Source of the DNA: Desulfosporosinus nitroreducens
GTDB lineage: Bacteria; Bacillota; Desulfitobacteriia; Desulfitobacteriales; Desulfitobacteriaceae
NCBI RefSeq assembly: GCF_023897015.1
Contig: NZ_JAMHFY010000010.1
Location: 103,237 to 167,236, forward strand
Direction: 5' to 3'
DNA length: 64,000 bases
Below the pieces are notes generated by a model that made no database searches, was not told the origin of the DNA, and was given only the letters and a program-made list of their open reading frames with translations. Shown here piece by piece: positions 1-9,026 of this stretch (its first letter is position 1; every line of letters begins with the position of its first letter). Made by a program: the position numbers and the translations under genes.

Positions 1-797
1 TGCTAATTGATGACTGTATTGCTGAGGGCAAGGATTATAATGATGGTGGTGCTCGATATAACACCAACTATGTGCAAGGGGTTGGCCTTGGAAGTCTGAC
101 AGACACATTATCTGGAGTAAAATACCATATATTTGAGCAGAAGAATCTTGCCATAGATCAGTTGCTCGATGCGTTAAACGCTAATTTCTCGGGACATGAG
201 GCGGTGCGCCAGTTGCTGATAAACAAGACACCCCACTTTGGAAATGATCATGACTATGCTGACGAAGTAATGGTGGATATTTTTAATACTTACTATAGTG
301 AAGTTAATGACAGGCCTAATACTAAGGGCGGAGTTTATCGGATCAATATGTTGCCGACGACTTGCCACGTTTATTTTGGTTCCGTCATTGGTGCTTCTGC
401 GGAAGGGCGGAAAGCTTGGGAACCGCTTTCGGAAGGGATTTCTCCAGTTCAGGGAATGGACCTTTTGGGCCCAACTGCGGTCATTAAATCAGCTTCCAAA
501 CTCGATCATGCACGGACTGGAGGGACCTTGTTAAATCTGAAGTTTACACCTCAAGTCTTAGAGGGAGAAGAGGGAATTGATAAATTGGCTCATTTGGTGC
601 GCTCGTATTTCAAATTAGGGGGACACCATATTCAATTTAACGTGGTCAGTGCCAAGACCTTGCGAGCAGCCCAAGCTGAACCGGAAAAATATCGTGACCT
701 AATCGTACGAGTGGCAGGGTATAGTGACTATTTCTGTGATCTAAGTGAGGCGTTGCAGGAGGAGATTATCACCCGGACGGAACATACAACCTTCTAG
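1..797 (+). CDS. Glycyl radical enzyme, C-terminal part (gene cut by window edge)
   Basis: The reading frame is open from base 3, so the true start lies upstream of the window. About 264 residues remain of a family that is usually 780-850 long. Near the C-terminus is the glycyl radical motif RVAGYSDYF, with the radical glycine codon at 717-719, followed by the usual short tail. The segments GGARYNTNY, LPTTCHVYFG and GPTAVIKS fit the PFL2/choline-lyase/hydroxyproline-dehydratase/isethionate-lyase branch rather than true pyruvate formate-lyase. These enzymes do radical cleavage or dehydration of small substrates and need a radical SAM activase. None lies downstream here, so it may be upstream. 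The catalytic cysteine loop is outside the window, so the substrate cannot be named. Confidence 0.9.
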   Translation, partial: LIDDCIAEGKDYNDGGARYNTNYVQGVGLGSLTDTLSGVKYHIFEQKNLAIDQLLDALNANFSGHEAVRQLLINKTPHFGNDHDYADEVMVDIFNTYYSEVNDRPNTKGGVYRINMLPTTCHVYFGSVIGASAEGRKAWEPLSEGISPVQGMDLLGPTAVIKSASKLDHARTGGTLLNLKFTPQVLEGEEGIDKLAHLVRSYFKLGGHHIQFNVVSAKTLRAAQAEPEKYRDLIVRVAGYSDYFCDLSEALQEEIITRTEHTTF

Positions 798-973
798 GCT
801 GAAGCTGTTTTGATCTAATGGTCTGATAAGGCCGATTATTATTAACAGATCCTTATATTTATAGAAGGAAAAGGGTATAAAGAAGTTTGGGGAATTTTAG
901 TTAAAGGAAGGGGAGGGGAAAAACGAACACCCGAAAAATTGGTGCAATTATCACTGGAACTGCTACGTTAATC

Positions 974-1165
974 ATGATATGTTTTACAATTCATAGAATT
1001 ATCGTCGGAAAAGATGTTGGATTTAATGAAATATCATCAATTGCTATAGGGTTGATGATGTTTTTCCAAACTATTACTTGGGGGACTAGGAGAGAAAAAG
1101 ATGGAATATTGCAGAAGGAAGAGTTTGGAAAGAAAATTACGGAAAAGAGCTTAAAGAGATCATAA
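974..1165 (+). CDS. Small two-helix membrane protein, start codon uncertain
   Basis: A 63-residue frame from ATG 974. It is hydrophobic at its start, has a second hydrophobic stretch around residues 20-38 (IGLMMFFQTITWG), and ends in a charged lysine-rich tail. The frame stays open upstream to base 905 and encodes more of the first helix (IGAIITGTATLIM), so ATG 974 falls inside that helix. The purine-rich ribosome site at 906-918 sits just before ACG 923, not before an ATG. Either a rare start is used (ACG 923 or ATT 938) or the start has mutated. An intrinsic terminator about 30 bases after the stop supports a real transcript. Function unknown. The region 798-905 before it shows nothing else recognisable. 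Confidence 0.45.
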   Translation: MICFTIHRIIVGKDVGFNEISSIAIGLMMFFQTITWGTRREKDGILQKEEFGKKITEKSLKRS

Positions 1166-1196
1166 TAGTACAAAAGCATTGAACCTTGGCCATTGG

Positions 1197-1233
1197 AAAA
1201 ATCTCCCGTGTGATGATCACACGGGAGATTTTT
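1197..1233 (+). terminator. Intrinsic terminator after the small membrane protein
   Basis: A perfect 13-bp stem (1201-1213 with 1217-1229) closes on a 3-base loop and is followed by TTTTATTTT. The flanking A and T runs extend the pairing, so it may work on both strands. The following stretch to 1422 holds no supported gene. Confidence 0.85.
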
Positions 1234-1422
1234 ATTTTAAAACTAAGAGGAGATTTCTTTCAATGCAGCTCAAATGAATTTAGCTTATTCTTTAACCAAT
1301 TTGTAACTATTATTAAGATCTCTGTAAAAAACAATTTAGGGATTAGGTGTATTGTAGAAGTATGGCGAAAAGAGTGTTTTTTTTGAGACAGAGACAAGAT
1401 GTAGAGAGAGGAAGAGAGAACT

Positions 1423-2640
1423 ATGTCCAAAATGAAAATCGCAGGTCTGGTTTTTATGGCGAGCTTTTTAAGTATTAGCGTTTTTTGGGTGGGGGTATTT
1501 CCTCACTGGAGTATCGCTACTCAATCAATTGCTCGACTGCACGATTCGCCGAAGCTGAAAGAGGATTTAGCGCCTTTACCTAACAGTATGGCAGAGGTGG
1601 ATGAAACGAGTGAAATTGACAGTAAAGAAGATCAATTGGCGACATCTCCAAGTTCTGCACTGCTCGCTCAGGGGAAATATCCGGAAGAATCGTCCTTGTC
1701 CCAACCCGATCAAAGCAAGTTGCTAACAGAGAAGGCCCCATCTCAATCAGAGGCAATTAACACCCGGTACGAAGATTCTCAGTCTTCAGATCAAAAAGCT
1801 GAGTCGTTATCTGAGTCGTCATCCGGGACGTCACTGCAAGAACCCTCCCATTCTAATGTAAAACCAAATATAATCATCTCGGGCACAGCGGAAGATTTAT
1901 CCCCGACTCCACTACCTGGGCCACCAGGCACGCCCATTCGACCATACTATGATGAGGCGGGCAACCCGCCAACAGCTCCGGGTTTAGCTATGCGCCAGCG
2001 TAAATTCCAGTCGGAAAGTGAAAAAATGGCGTATTTGACGTTTGATGATGGTCCGTATCCTAGTACCACGCCAAAAATTCTTGATATATTGGCCAAAGAA
2101 AATGTCCGCGCCACCTTTTTTAATATCGGGCAACAGGTGGAGCTTTATCCGGATTTACTAAAGGCTGTGTATGAGCAGGATCATGTGATCGGCAACCATA
2201 CATATTCTCATAATATGGCTGAGGTGTATAAGAGACCTAAGAATTTCCTGGATGACGTAAGGAAAGCAGAAGAGATCATTTATCATACCATTGGTATACG
2301 CCCCCAAATAGTTCGTGCCCCTGGAGGGACGGTAGGTCATTTTAATATTGACTATTTTAATACTATAGACGCCGCAGGTTATTTAATGGAAGACTGGAAT
2401 GTTGATCCGGGAGACACAGATGCTCGATTATTCTCTGAGGACCAGTTAATTAGGAATGTTGAAGAGCAGATTCAGGGTAAGACTCGAGTTGTTATATTGT
2501 TACATGATCTAGTAGGTAAAAATACAACGATTGATGCGTTGCCAGAGATTATTGAGCTGTTAAAAAAACAAGGATTTTCGTTTGGGGTGTTAGGTCCTGA
2601 TGTTTTGCCAATAGTATTTTCTGGAGGTTTGCAAAACTAA
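1423..2640 (+). CDS. Membrane-anchored polysaccharide deacetylase (NodB domain, CE4)
   Basis: 405 residues. An N-terminal hydrophobic segment (about 8-28) is followed by a long Ser/Pro/Glu-rich spacer (about 35-190) and then a NodB homology domain. All five CE4 motifs are visible: TFDDGP at 206-211, the metal-binding HTYSH at 259-263, RAPGG at 298-302, DWNVD at 324-328 and LLHD near 359-362. The enzyme should act outside the membrane, removing N-acetyl groups from peptidoglycan or another N-acetylated glycan with a divalent metal. ATG 1423 has a GA-rich ribosome site (gagagaggaagagag). The two-component pair downstream is about 100 bases away and could be linked, but nothing proves it. The natural substrate is not determined. 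Confidence 0.92.
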   Translation: MSKMKIAGLVFMASFLSISVFWVGVFPHWSIATQSIARLHDSPKLKEDLAPLPNSMAEVDETSEIDSKEDQLATSPSSALLAQGKYPEESSLSQPDQSKLLTEKAPSQSEAINTRYEDSQSSDQKAESLSESSSGTSLQEPSHSNVKPNIIISGTAEDLSPTPLPGPPGTPIRPYYDEAGNPPTAPGLAMRQRKFQSESEKMAYLTFDDGPYPSTTPKILDILAKENVRATFFNIGQQVELYPDLLKAVYEQDHVIGNHTYSHNMAEVYKRPKNFLDDVRKAEEIIYHTIGIRPQIVRAPGGTVGHFNIDYFNTIDAAGYLMEDWNVDPGDTDARLFSEDQLIRNVEEQIQGKTRVVILLHDLVGKNTTIDALPEIIELLKKQGFSFGVLGPDVLPIVFSGGLQN

Positions 2641-2696
2641 GACAATTCCTGTAAAAAAATCCCCTTAGCTGTGCTAAATGGTTTAGAATAAAGGTA

Positions 2697-2713
2697 CAGG
2701 GTTCAAAACCCTG
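2697..2713 (+). promoter_or_regulatory. Perfect 7-bp inverted repeat upstream of the response regulator
   Basis: CAGGGTT and AACCCTG are separated by three bases, 27 bases before the start at 2740. There is no T-run, so it is not a terminator. It could be an operator or a leader hairpin. Confidence 0.3.
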
Positions 2714-2739
2714 CAATAACAGATACGCGGAGTGGTCAG

Positions 2740-3438
2740 ATGAAGGATGTAAAAGTAAAAGTACTAGTTGTTGAAGATGAAGAGCCTATCCGACGCTTTA
2801 TTACACTTAACCTTAGCGCGGCAGGGTATTTAGTGGGTGATGCTGCGTCTGGAGAGGAAGCCCTGGAGATGTTGAAATCGTTTGTCCCTAAGGTAGTTGT
2901 GTTAGATCTCATGTTGCCGGGTATCAGCGGATTGGAAGTTTGTCAAAAAATCAGGGAGACTATGCAAGAAACATTCGTGATTATGCTTACCGCCAAGGGC
3001 CAAGACACAGATAAAATTCTTGGCTTGGAACTGGGCGCAGATGATTATATGGTAAAACCGTTTAACCCTTTAGAATTGATTGCTCGTGTAAAGGCTGTTT
3101 TGCGAAGAGGCAATGGGTGTAAAGACCCAAAAGAGGTTTATAGTTGCAGGGACTTATGCTTGAATGTTACTGCTAACAAATTATTCAAGAGTGATCAGGA
3201 GATTGATTTAACCCCTATCGAATTTGCTTTGATACAAGTATTTATGAAAAACCCTGGTAGGGCACTTAAGCGGGAAGAGATGCTGAATACTGTCTGGGGT
3301 GATGATTATTTTGGGGATACAAAAACATTGGATGTCCATATTAGGCGCTTGCGGGAAAAGATTGAGGATAATCCTTCGCAACCGGAATATATTAAAACGG
3401 TTTGGGGTTCCGGTTACCGATGGCAACAGGAACCTTAA
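2740..3438 (+). CDS. OmpR/PhoB-family response regulator
   Basis: 232 residues. The receiver domain (about 6-120) has the acidic pocket E12/D13, phospho-acceptor D56 (in VVVLDLMLPG), T84 and K106 (VKPFN). A winged-helix DNA-binding domain fills about 130-230, ending in the typical VWGSGYRW. ATG 2740 is preceded by a weak GGAG site. The kinase begins one base after the stop, so the two are translated as a unit. It should bind DNA as a phosphorylated dimer. Likely targets include its own operon and perhaps the neighbouring envelope genes, which is inference. It resembles the PhoB/WalR/ResD branch, but the exact ortholog cannot be told. Confidence 0.95.
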   Translation: MKDVKVKVLVVEDEEPIRRFITLNLSAAGYLVGDAASGEEALEMLKSFVPKVVVLDLMLPGISGLEVCQKIRETMQETFVIMLTAKGQDTDKILGLELGADDYMVKPFNPLELIARVKAVLRRGNGCKDPKEVYSCRDLCLNVTANKLFKSDQEIDLTPIEFALIQVFMKNPGRALKREEMLNTVWGDDYFGDTKTLDVHIRRLREKIEDNPSQPEYIKTVWGSGYRWQQEP

Positions 3439-3439
3439 A

Positions 3440-4834
3440 ATGACAGGAATTAGAGCCAGGCTGACAGCCAATTTTATGATCATCATCATTATCACTGTGA
3501 CGATTCTCGAAGTGCTTCTTATCTATACAGTACGCCAAAACTACTATGGAAGCTTAGAAGGAAGTCTCACTAACCAGATTAAGATTTCTGCTGATTTGTA
3601 TGCTAAGTATTTTTCTGACACCTCACTTCAGGAAAATGTCTTATATAATGTAGACGCTTTCTGGAACCAAAGTAACGCTGAAGTGGAAATTGTGGATAAG
3701 GATGGCAGTATTGTAATGGATTCTCTGGGTGTGATTCCCACAGGGAATGTAGCAATAAACGATATCAAGGAAGCCTTAGACGGAAACACTGGGAAATGGA
3801 TTGGGAGATTAAATGGACAAAAAGTAATGGCTGTGGCCTACCCTTTAAAGGCTAACAATGAAGTAGTGGGGGCCTTACGCTTTATAACTTCCTTAAGCGC
3901 TGTTGATAAGGATATTCAAAACACAGCTTATATCTTTATCTCAATCGGTCTGGCAGTAGTTTTTATCGCCGGGATGATCAGTGTTTTTTTAGCCAATACA
4001 ATTATCGTGCCTTTAAAAGAAGTTACAAAAGCAGCTCAAGAAATGGCTTCTGGCAATTTTCAAGCTCGCAGTAAGAAAACAAATGAAGATGAGATCGGTA
4101 AGCTCTCAGATACTTTGAATTATATGGCGGATGAGATTGTGAAAAAGGAACAGCTTAAGAATGATTTTATCTCATCGGTTTCCCATGAACTGCGCACACC
4201 CCTAACTTCGATCATGGGCTGGGCAATTACTTTACAGAATGAACAATTCCAACAAAAGGATATGTTAGCAGACGGTCTGGGGATTATTGCCAAGGAGAGT
4301 GAACGACTAACTTTGATGGTTGAAGAACTGCTGGATTTTTCTAAGTTCGTCTCCAGCCGAGTGAAATTGCAAAAGGCTGAGGTTGATTTAGCCTCGCTTA
4401 TCGAGCACATCCAAAAACAATTAACTCCAAGGGCAGTGCGGGAAAATATCAACTTCACCGTTCAATGTCCTAAAGATTTACCCGATTTTTTCTCGGATGC
4501 CAATAGGCTTAAACAGTTGTTTATAAACGTTTTAGATAATGCCTTTAATTTCACGACTGCAGGCGGAGTAGTTAGTTTCGATATAGAGATGCAAAACAAG
4601 GAATTGTTATTCACTATTTCGGATACTGGGTGTGGAATAGCCGTTGATGAACTCCCCATGGTCAAAGAGAAATTCTATAAGGGAAAAACTTCACGCTCCC
4701 AAAATGGAATAGGGCTGTCAATATGCGAAGAAATTGTGAACCTAATGGGTGGTAAGTTAGAGATCACAAGTATACTTAATCAAGGGACAAAGGTATTTAT
4801 CACCCTGCCTAAAGGGGAGAGTTTCTATGCATAG
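3440..4834 (+). CDS. Sensor histidine kinase, partner of the upstream regulator
   Basis: 464 residues from ATG 3440, chosen because it lies one base past the regulator stop and begins a normal signal/TM segment. A longer frame from 3299 only overlaps the regulator. Order: TM1 (about 10-32), an extracytoplasmic Cache/PAS-like sensor region (about 35-155), TM2 (about 157-182), HAMP (about 183-235), HisKA with H249 (SHELRTPL), then HATPase_c with an N box (LDNAFNF), G1 (DTGCGIA) and G2 (NGIGLSICEEI). It autophosphorylates on H249 and passes phosphate to D56 of the regulator. Its last 8 bases overlap the lipoprotein gene. The stimulus is unknown; the overlapping lipoprotein is a candidate accessory sensor. 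Confidence 0.95.
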   Translation: MTGIRARLTANFMIIIIITVTILEVLLIYTVRQNYYGSLEGSLTNQIKISADLYAKYFSDTSLQENVLYNVDAFWNQSNAEVEIVDKDGSIVMDSLGVIPTGNVAINDIKEALDGNTGKWIGRLNGQKVMAVAYPLKANNEVVGALRFITSLSAVDKDIQNTAYIFISIGLAVVFIAGMISVFLANTIIVPLKEVTKAAQEMASGNFQARSKKTNEDEIGKLSDTLNYMADEIVKKEQLKNDFISSVSHELRTPLTSIMGWAITLQNEQFQQKDMLADGLGIIAKESERLTLMVEELLDFSKFVSSRVKLQKAEVDLASLIEHIQKQLTPRAVRENINFTVQCPKDLPDFFSDANRLKQLFINVLDNAFNFTTAGGVVSFDIEMQNKELLFTISDTGCGIAVDELPMVKEKFYKGKTSRSQNGIGLSICEEIVNLMGGKLEITSILNQGTKVFITLPKGESFYA

Positions 4835-6314
4835 AGCGTTTAGTGTGTTGATTATAAGTTTTTCCCTCCTCTTGCTCGGCGGTTGTGCCAACCTTTCTTG
4901 GACAACGGCGGGTAAGATTATTCCACCCGTACATGATCTTTGCCCATTGGAAGGTCAATGGCAAGTGATTCAGGAGATGCAACCCAACGGGAATTCCGGA
5001 GCAGATAATTCGAGTTGGGAAGGTAAGATTCAATTTACGGCGGAAGTTGCCATGCTCGGTGAGTATGTTTGGAGCAAACCGATGTTTAAGATAAAAAAAG
5101 TAAACTCTTCAAACTATTTAATGACTAAATATTTAAGTTTAGCAAATACTTTAATGCCAGACAGTAAAGAAGTTGAAGTCATTACTGTATCCTCAGAGGA
5201 GAATTTTCTAGGCGAATTTATGAGAATCGATGATGCAAAGCTCGTAGCTTTTGTTCAAAATAAAGTGTTATATCTCGAGAAGGTCTCTGATCAAGCAGAC
5301 AGTTCTTTAGCGTCCGCTAACCTTAATGACTTCAAAACCAACGAACATAGCAATTCTGGAGCATCCGGTGTTTTGGTGGGTCTAAAGATACCGAAGGGAT
5401 CGGATGTTAACGATAATGCAGATAATTTTGGCTTCACGTACCAGACTTTATGGCTGGCTATAGATAATAAGAAACTGCATCCGGTTTTAATAGGTGACAA
5501 TATCTTTTTCCCGCGCAGCAGTGGCTTTTGGGAGTTGCAGATACGCCAACTTAAGGAAGGACCATACATGCAGGATATATATTCAGCTCATGATGTTTCT
5601 ACTAAAGTGCAGGAGCCGCAACTGAGGACCATGACAATTAGCCGAGGGGAAGTTAAGACAGGAGCTGGTCAAAAGATCATTGATTATGTTGGTAATGACT
5701 TTGTTGCTGTGGAGACCGACCAGGTTGAAAATCGTTTACAGGTCCTGCCGGTGGATAAAATCTCTGCTTTAGAGGGGATTAAGCTGTCTGACCTGTTAGG
5801 AAACAACGGGTTGGTTGCTTTTAGCAACGCTAGGGCTCAGGCACTCCGGTCTTTAAACAACAATATTAATGTTACATCCATAAATAATGACGGCTATGAG
5901 CAAAATTTCGGTCTGATCCGTAAAAATGGACATTGGTATCTTAGAGGCAGAATAAATTACTATTTTCAAGATGCTAATGACCCCAGCTATACGGATTTTA
6001 ATGTTAATTTAGTTCCCCCGGCTAAATTGATTTTCTATGATACGTTGTGTCTTAGCTGGCAATACATTAAGGATCGCGTTCCAGATGCCGTGGATGCCTT
6101 CACCTCTCCTAATCAAGATATGGCTCTTGTCATAACCAAGACCAAACTTCAGGTTTACTCAATCAGTGCAGGTCAATTAGGAAGTGAACCATTGGCAAAA
6201 ATAGACTTGCAGACCGGAACATCAATTATTATGGCTGAGTGGGCCACAGGATCTTATGTTGATAATTGGGAAAAAGCGTTTCTCGCCAACGGTGCAGATG
6301 CAGTAGTTAAGTGA
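4827..6314 (+). CDS. Large predicted lipoprotein, translationally coupled to the kinase
   Basis: 495 residues. The N-terminus has a type II signal with lipobox LLGGC, the lipidated cysteine being C20. The mature part is polar, with no further membrane span and no domain I recognise. ATG 4827 overlaps the kinase stop by 8 bases and has ribosome site AAAGGGGAGA. A regulator-kinase-lipoprotein operon suggests an outer-face accessory to the sensor or a target of the system; this is inference from layout only. AT-rich sequence with no clear terminator follows to 6447. Confidence 0.8.
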   Translation: MHRAFSVLIISFSLLLLGGCANLSWTTAGKIIPPVHDLCPLEGQWQVIQEMQPNGNSGADNSSWEGKIQFTAEVAMLGEYVWSKPMFKIKKVNSSNYLMTKYLSLANTLMPDSKEVEVITVSSEENFLGEFMRIDDAKLVAFVQNKVLYLEKVSDQADSSLASANLNDFKTNEHSNSGASGVLVGLKIPKGSDVNDNADNFGFTYQTLWLAIDNKKLHPVLIGDNIFFPRSSGFWELQIRQLKEGPYMQDIYSAHDVSTKVQEPQLRTMTISRGEVKTGAGQKIIDYVGNDFVAVETDQVENRLQVLPVDKISALEGIKLSDLLGNNGLVAFSNARAQALRSLNNNINVTSINNDGYEQNFGLIRKNGHWYLRGRINYYFQDANDPSYTDFNVNLVPPAKLIFYDTLCLSWQYIKDRVPDAVDAFTSPNQDMALVITKTKLQVYSISAGQLGSEPLAKIDLQTGTSIIMAEWATGSYVDNWEKAFLANGADAVVK

Positions 6315-6474
6315 AAAGGGAATCTTTATTAAAGAATAAATATCATTGTAAAATAATTATTAATAGAGTAGAATATTAAATAGGAAATATTCTAGAAACA
6401 TACCGGGTCATGATTGATAATAGTTATATATCAATGATACTTAGGTATTGGAGAGAAAGAGGGTCATAAAGTTT

Positions 6475-7083
6475 ATGAGAGAGACCTTTCACCCCCCTAC
6501 GGATTATTATTGTGAATCATTAGCACCAATTGATGAGGAGATCTGTGCTCTCATTGCCAAGCGGAAAGTGCTTTCTGAAAACAATCCGGGATTTCCGAGT
6601 CTCAATTTAATAACAACATGGTGTAACCGACATGAACTGAACGAAAAAATGATCAAGAGCCTTTTTGGAACCATATATAATGAGAACAACTTTTTAGACC
6701 ATTTCCAAGTAGAACCCACAAGATTTCTAAAGTACGTATCGATATTAAAATGGGTAGAAATTGAAAGTGTGTTGTATTCGGTTACGCACATGAAACAATA
6801 CAACAACGCCAGTGTAGTTTATATTGAATATGAAGTTAATAACTCTGAGCCACATGTAAAGCTTGGGCATGCCCGAGTAGAATTGTTTATCTCACCTGAC
6901 TATCAATGTCAACAATATCGCGGTAACGGGCAAGACAAAGGGATGCAGTATTCATTTAAGGTGATACCACCGTTGCCTGACGATGTAACGGGTCTTGAGT
7001 TTCGTCTTAGTATAAAACCATTCCCTGAAATTCCAGAGATGCAAACAGTTAACTTATCAGAATCTACTGTGATCATTAAGTGA
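6475..7083 (+). CDS. Uncharacterised soluble protein
   Basis: 202 residues from ATG 6475. A TTG at 6448 would add nine residues but lies inside the purine-rich ribosome site (ggagagaaagaggg), so the ATG is preferred. The N-terminal stretch IDEEICALIAKRKVL looks like the first helix of AroQ-type chorismate mutases, but the rest does not follow that fold. The C-terminal half is beta-rich with no catalytic motif seen. It has no signal peptide or TM. It stands alone, with about 130 bases on the left and 100 on the right. Function not known. Confidence 0.65.
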   Translation: MRETFHPPTDYYCESLAPIDEEICALIAKRKVLSENNPGFPSLNLITTWCNRHELNEKMIKSLFGTIYNENNFLDHFQVEPTRFLKYVSILKWVEIESVLYSVTHMKQYNNASVVYIEYEVNNSEPHVKLGHARVELFISPDYQCQQYRGNGQDKGMQYSFKVIPPLPDDVTGLEFRLSIKPFPEIPEMQTVNLSESTVIIK

Positions 7084-7185
7084 AAAAAATATAAAGTTTA
7101 ATGCTTTTAGTCTGTGGTAGAAATAACCGTTAGATAGATGGTATAGACTAAGCTTTGATTAGGCCTGAAAAAGGAGGGGAAATCC

Positions 7186-8250
7186 TTGAAACGTCAAATA
7201 ACTAAAGTTAACTTCTCCTTAGTCAACAAAGAACTGAACTACTTTGAAAGCTCCGGTCTTATCACAGGGGAGCAAAAGATTGGAATATTGGAGACTTACG
7301 AAATTAAGGGTGGTCTAAACTTTATTCAGGTTGTTGTTACGATTGGTGCTATTCTCGTAGGTCTCGGGGTTTTAAGTTTTATAGCTAGCAACTGGGACGG
7401 GATCAGTCATTTTATTAAGCTCCTTATTATCTTTTGCGCATTCGGCGGAGTAAACCTTGCAGGATATATGTTGACGGAAAATAATCCGAGGACAGGTCGG
7501 AGTTTAATCTATTTAGGGACTCTGGTTTATGGAGCAGGTATTTTTCTCATTGGACAGATGTACAATTTTGGAGGAGACTTTCCTACCGCATTTCTGCTCT
7601 GGTCCATAGGTGTGCTTCCGTTGGCATTTCAGCTTAAGGAAAAATATTTAATGCTTTTTGCTAATTGCCTGTTTGGAGTCTACCTCTTAGGCTCGTTTGA
7701 TCAAGGGTTTCCTTATGCAGGGTGGGCAGGGGTTCCCATCACATACCTTGCTTTTAACTACTTCAATAAATCAAGGCTCCTCTTGTTTTTTGCTAACTTG
7801 ACAAGTTTGAGCTTTATCTTTCAAATCGCTTTAAGATCTGAAGCTGAGGGATTATATGTCGCTTTGCTCTTTTTCTTCATAGGACTTGTTATGTATGGAG
7901 CAAAACATAACTTTGAGCAGGACATTTTTCGAGTTCAGGGTAACATCCTGTTTGGGGTAACCGGTGTGATTTTGACCTTCCCCGATATATGGGATGTCTT
8001 GGTTAATGTTCAATCGACACGTTTGGTGAGTATCCTCTTTGCCCTTGCTTTTGTCGCTGTTCTATTTTTCCTAATCAGAAAGGGCAACCTCATAAGCCTA
8101 ATCTTTGTTTGTCTAACTATCTTCCGATATTACACGGATACCATTGCGTTTTTGCCTAAATCCCTGTTCTTTATTGTAGGGGGACTGCTCTTATTAGCCT
8201 TTGGTTTTTACTTCGAACGCATGAAAACAAAAGGGGGGACATTGGCATGA
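7186..8250 (+). CDS. DUF2157 multi-pass membrane protein
   Basis: 354 residues starting at TTG 7186 behind a strong AAAGGAGGGG site. A short soluble N-terminus (about 1-45) fits DUF2157, followed by about ten hydrophobic segments, beginning with VVVTIGAILVGLGVLSF and ending with a helix before a basic tail. DUF2157 proteins are bacterial membrane proteins of unknown function. The stop overlaps the next start by four bases (ATGA at 8247-8250), so the pair is coupled. DUF2157 and GDYXXLXY proteins are commonly neighbours, which supports both calls. Confidence 0.85.
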   Translation: MKRQITKVNFSLVNKELNYFESSGLITGEQKIGILETYEIKGGLNFIQVVVTIGAILVGLGVLSFIASNWDGISHFIKLLIIFCAFGGVNLAGYMLTENNPRTGRSLIYLGTLVYGAGIFLIGQMYNFGGDFPTAFLLWSIGVLPLAFQLKEKYLMLFANCLFGVYLLGSFDQGFPYAGWAGVPITYLAFNYFNKSRLLLFFANLTSLSFIFQIALRSEAEGLYVALLFFFIGLVMYGAKHNFEQDIFRVQGNILFGVTGVILTFPDIWDVLVNVQSTRLVSILFALAFVAVLFFLIRKGNLISLIFVCLTIFRYYTDTIAFLPKSLFFIVGGLLLLAFGFYFERMKTKGGTLA

Positions 8251-8750
8251 CTAAGAAAAAATCCTTCTTTCTTGCCATGGCGATTCCCTTGCTCATTCTC
8301 CTGGCTATGACCATCAAACCACAAGCAACCGTTCTCTTTGGAAAAGAGGTCGTTCTCGAAACGAAGGCTTATGACCCGACAGATCTTTTCAGGGGAGACT
8401 ATGTTGCCATCAATTTTGCAATTTCAGATGTTCCAAAGTCTAAAGTTCCCCTATCCATAGACGAAGTATACAATAAGAACCTTTATGTCAGTCTTAAACA
8501 AGAGGGCAAGTATTATGTCGTCGATCAAGTCAGCGAAACGAAACCTAAGCAAGGGCTCTATCTAAAAGGAAAGTTCCAAAATTCATTTAATGAAACTAAT
8601 ACGTATCGTGTAGACTACAGCTTGGACAAATATTTCGTTGAACAAGGCAGCGGTAAGGAGCTCGAACAGGAATCTTTCCAGGGGGGTCTTGTGGGAACGG
8701 TTAAAGTCCTTGGCGGGTATGGAGTTCTGACCGGAATCACACCACGTTAG
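8247..8750 (+). CDS. GDYXXLXY-domain membrane-anchored protein
   Basis: 167 residues. The N-terminal helix (about 7-24) anchors a domain facing outward. The signature around residues 50-56 reads FRGDYVAINF, matching the GDYXXLXY family (leucine replaced by isoleucine), placed as usual after a segment on DPTDLF. ATG 8247 overlaps the DUF2157 stop. The family has no established activity. A strong terminator closes the two-gene unit. Confidence 0.85.
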   Translation: MTKKKSFFLAMAIPLLILLAMTIKPQATVLFGKEVVLETKAYDPTDLFRGDYVAINFAISDVPKSKVPLSIDEVYNKNLYVSLKQEGKYYVVDQVSETKPKQGLYLKGKFQNSFNETNTYRVDYSLDKYFVEQGSGKELEQESFQGGLVGTVKVLGGYGVLTGITPR

Positions 8751-8783
8751 GGAGTAACTAGTTAACTAAAAGTGAATAATAAC

Positions 8784-8832
8784 AATAACAAAAGCAAACT
8801 GTATCAGTGCGATACAGTTTGCTTTTGTTATT
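8784..8832 (+). terminator. Intrinsic terminator with a 22-bp perfect stem
   Basis: 8784-8805 pairs without mismatch with 8811-8832 around a 5-base loop. The 3' arm is itself T-rich. It ends the DUF2157/GDYXXLXY operon. Confidence 0.85.
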
Positions 8833-8959
8833 CTCTAAGGAAGGTTCAGCTTGGCACTAACCAAGTTTCATAAATATAAGCTTGGCTTGTATTAATGAGT
8901 AGGGAGAGGAGGCTAATATCTGCCTTAGTAAAATACTGTATTATTGTCGCAAAAGTCTG

Positions 8960-8982
8960 GACTTTTTAGTCCTACTATAATA
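8960..8982 (+). promoter_or_regulatory. Probable -10 box with an adjacent inverted repeat upstream of the cupin regulator
   Basis: GGACT-TTTT-AGTCC (8960-8973) lies directly before TATAAT (8977-8982), 45 bases ahead of the regulator start. The repeat occupies the -10/-35 spacer, a usual place for an autoregulatory operator. No good -35 box is seen. Confidence 0.4.
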
Positions 8983-9026
8983 TATTTCATATAACTATAA
9001 TCGATAAAAGAAATTAGAGGTATTTC

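Noticed and set aside
1186..1386. 66-codon frame after the small membrane protein
   Set aside because: Its start region is the terminator hairpin 1197-1233, and the protein has no sensible features.
3299..3439. Extended N-terminus of the histidine kinase
   Set aside because: It would overlap the response regulator by 140 bases and puts charged residues ahead of the TM helix; ATG 3440 fits better.
7141..7155. GTATAGAC-like sequence upstream of the DUF2157 gene as a further GntR site
   Set aside because: Only the first eight bases match the 13-mer; there is no palindrome.
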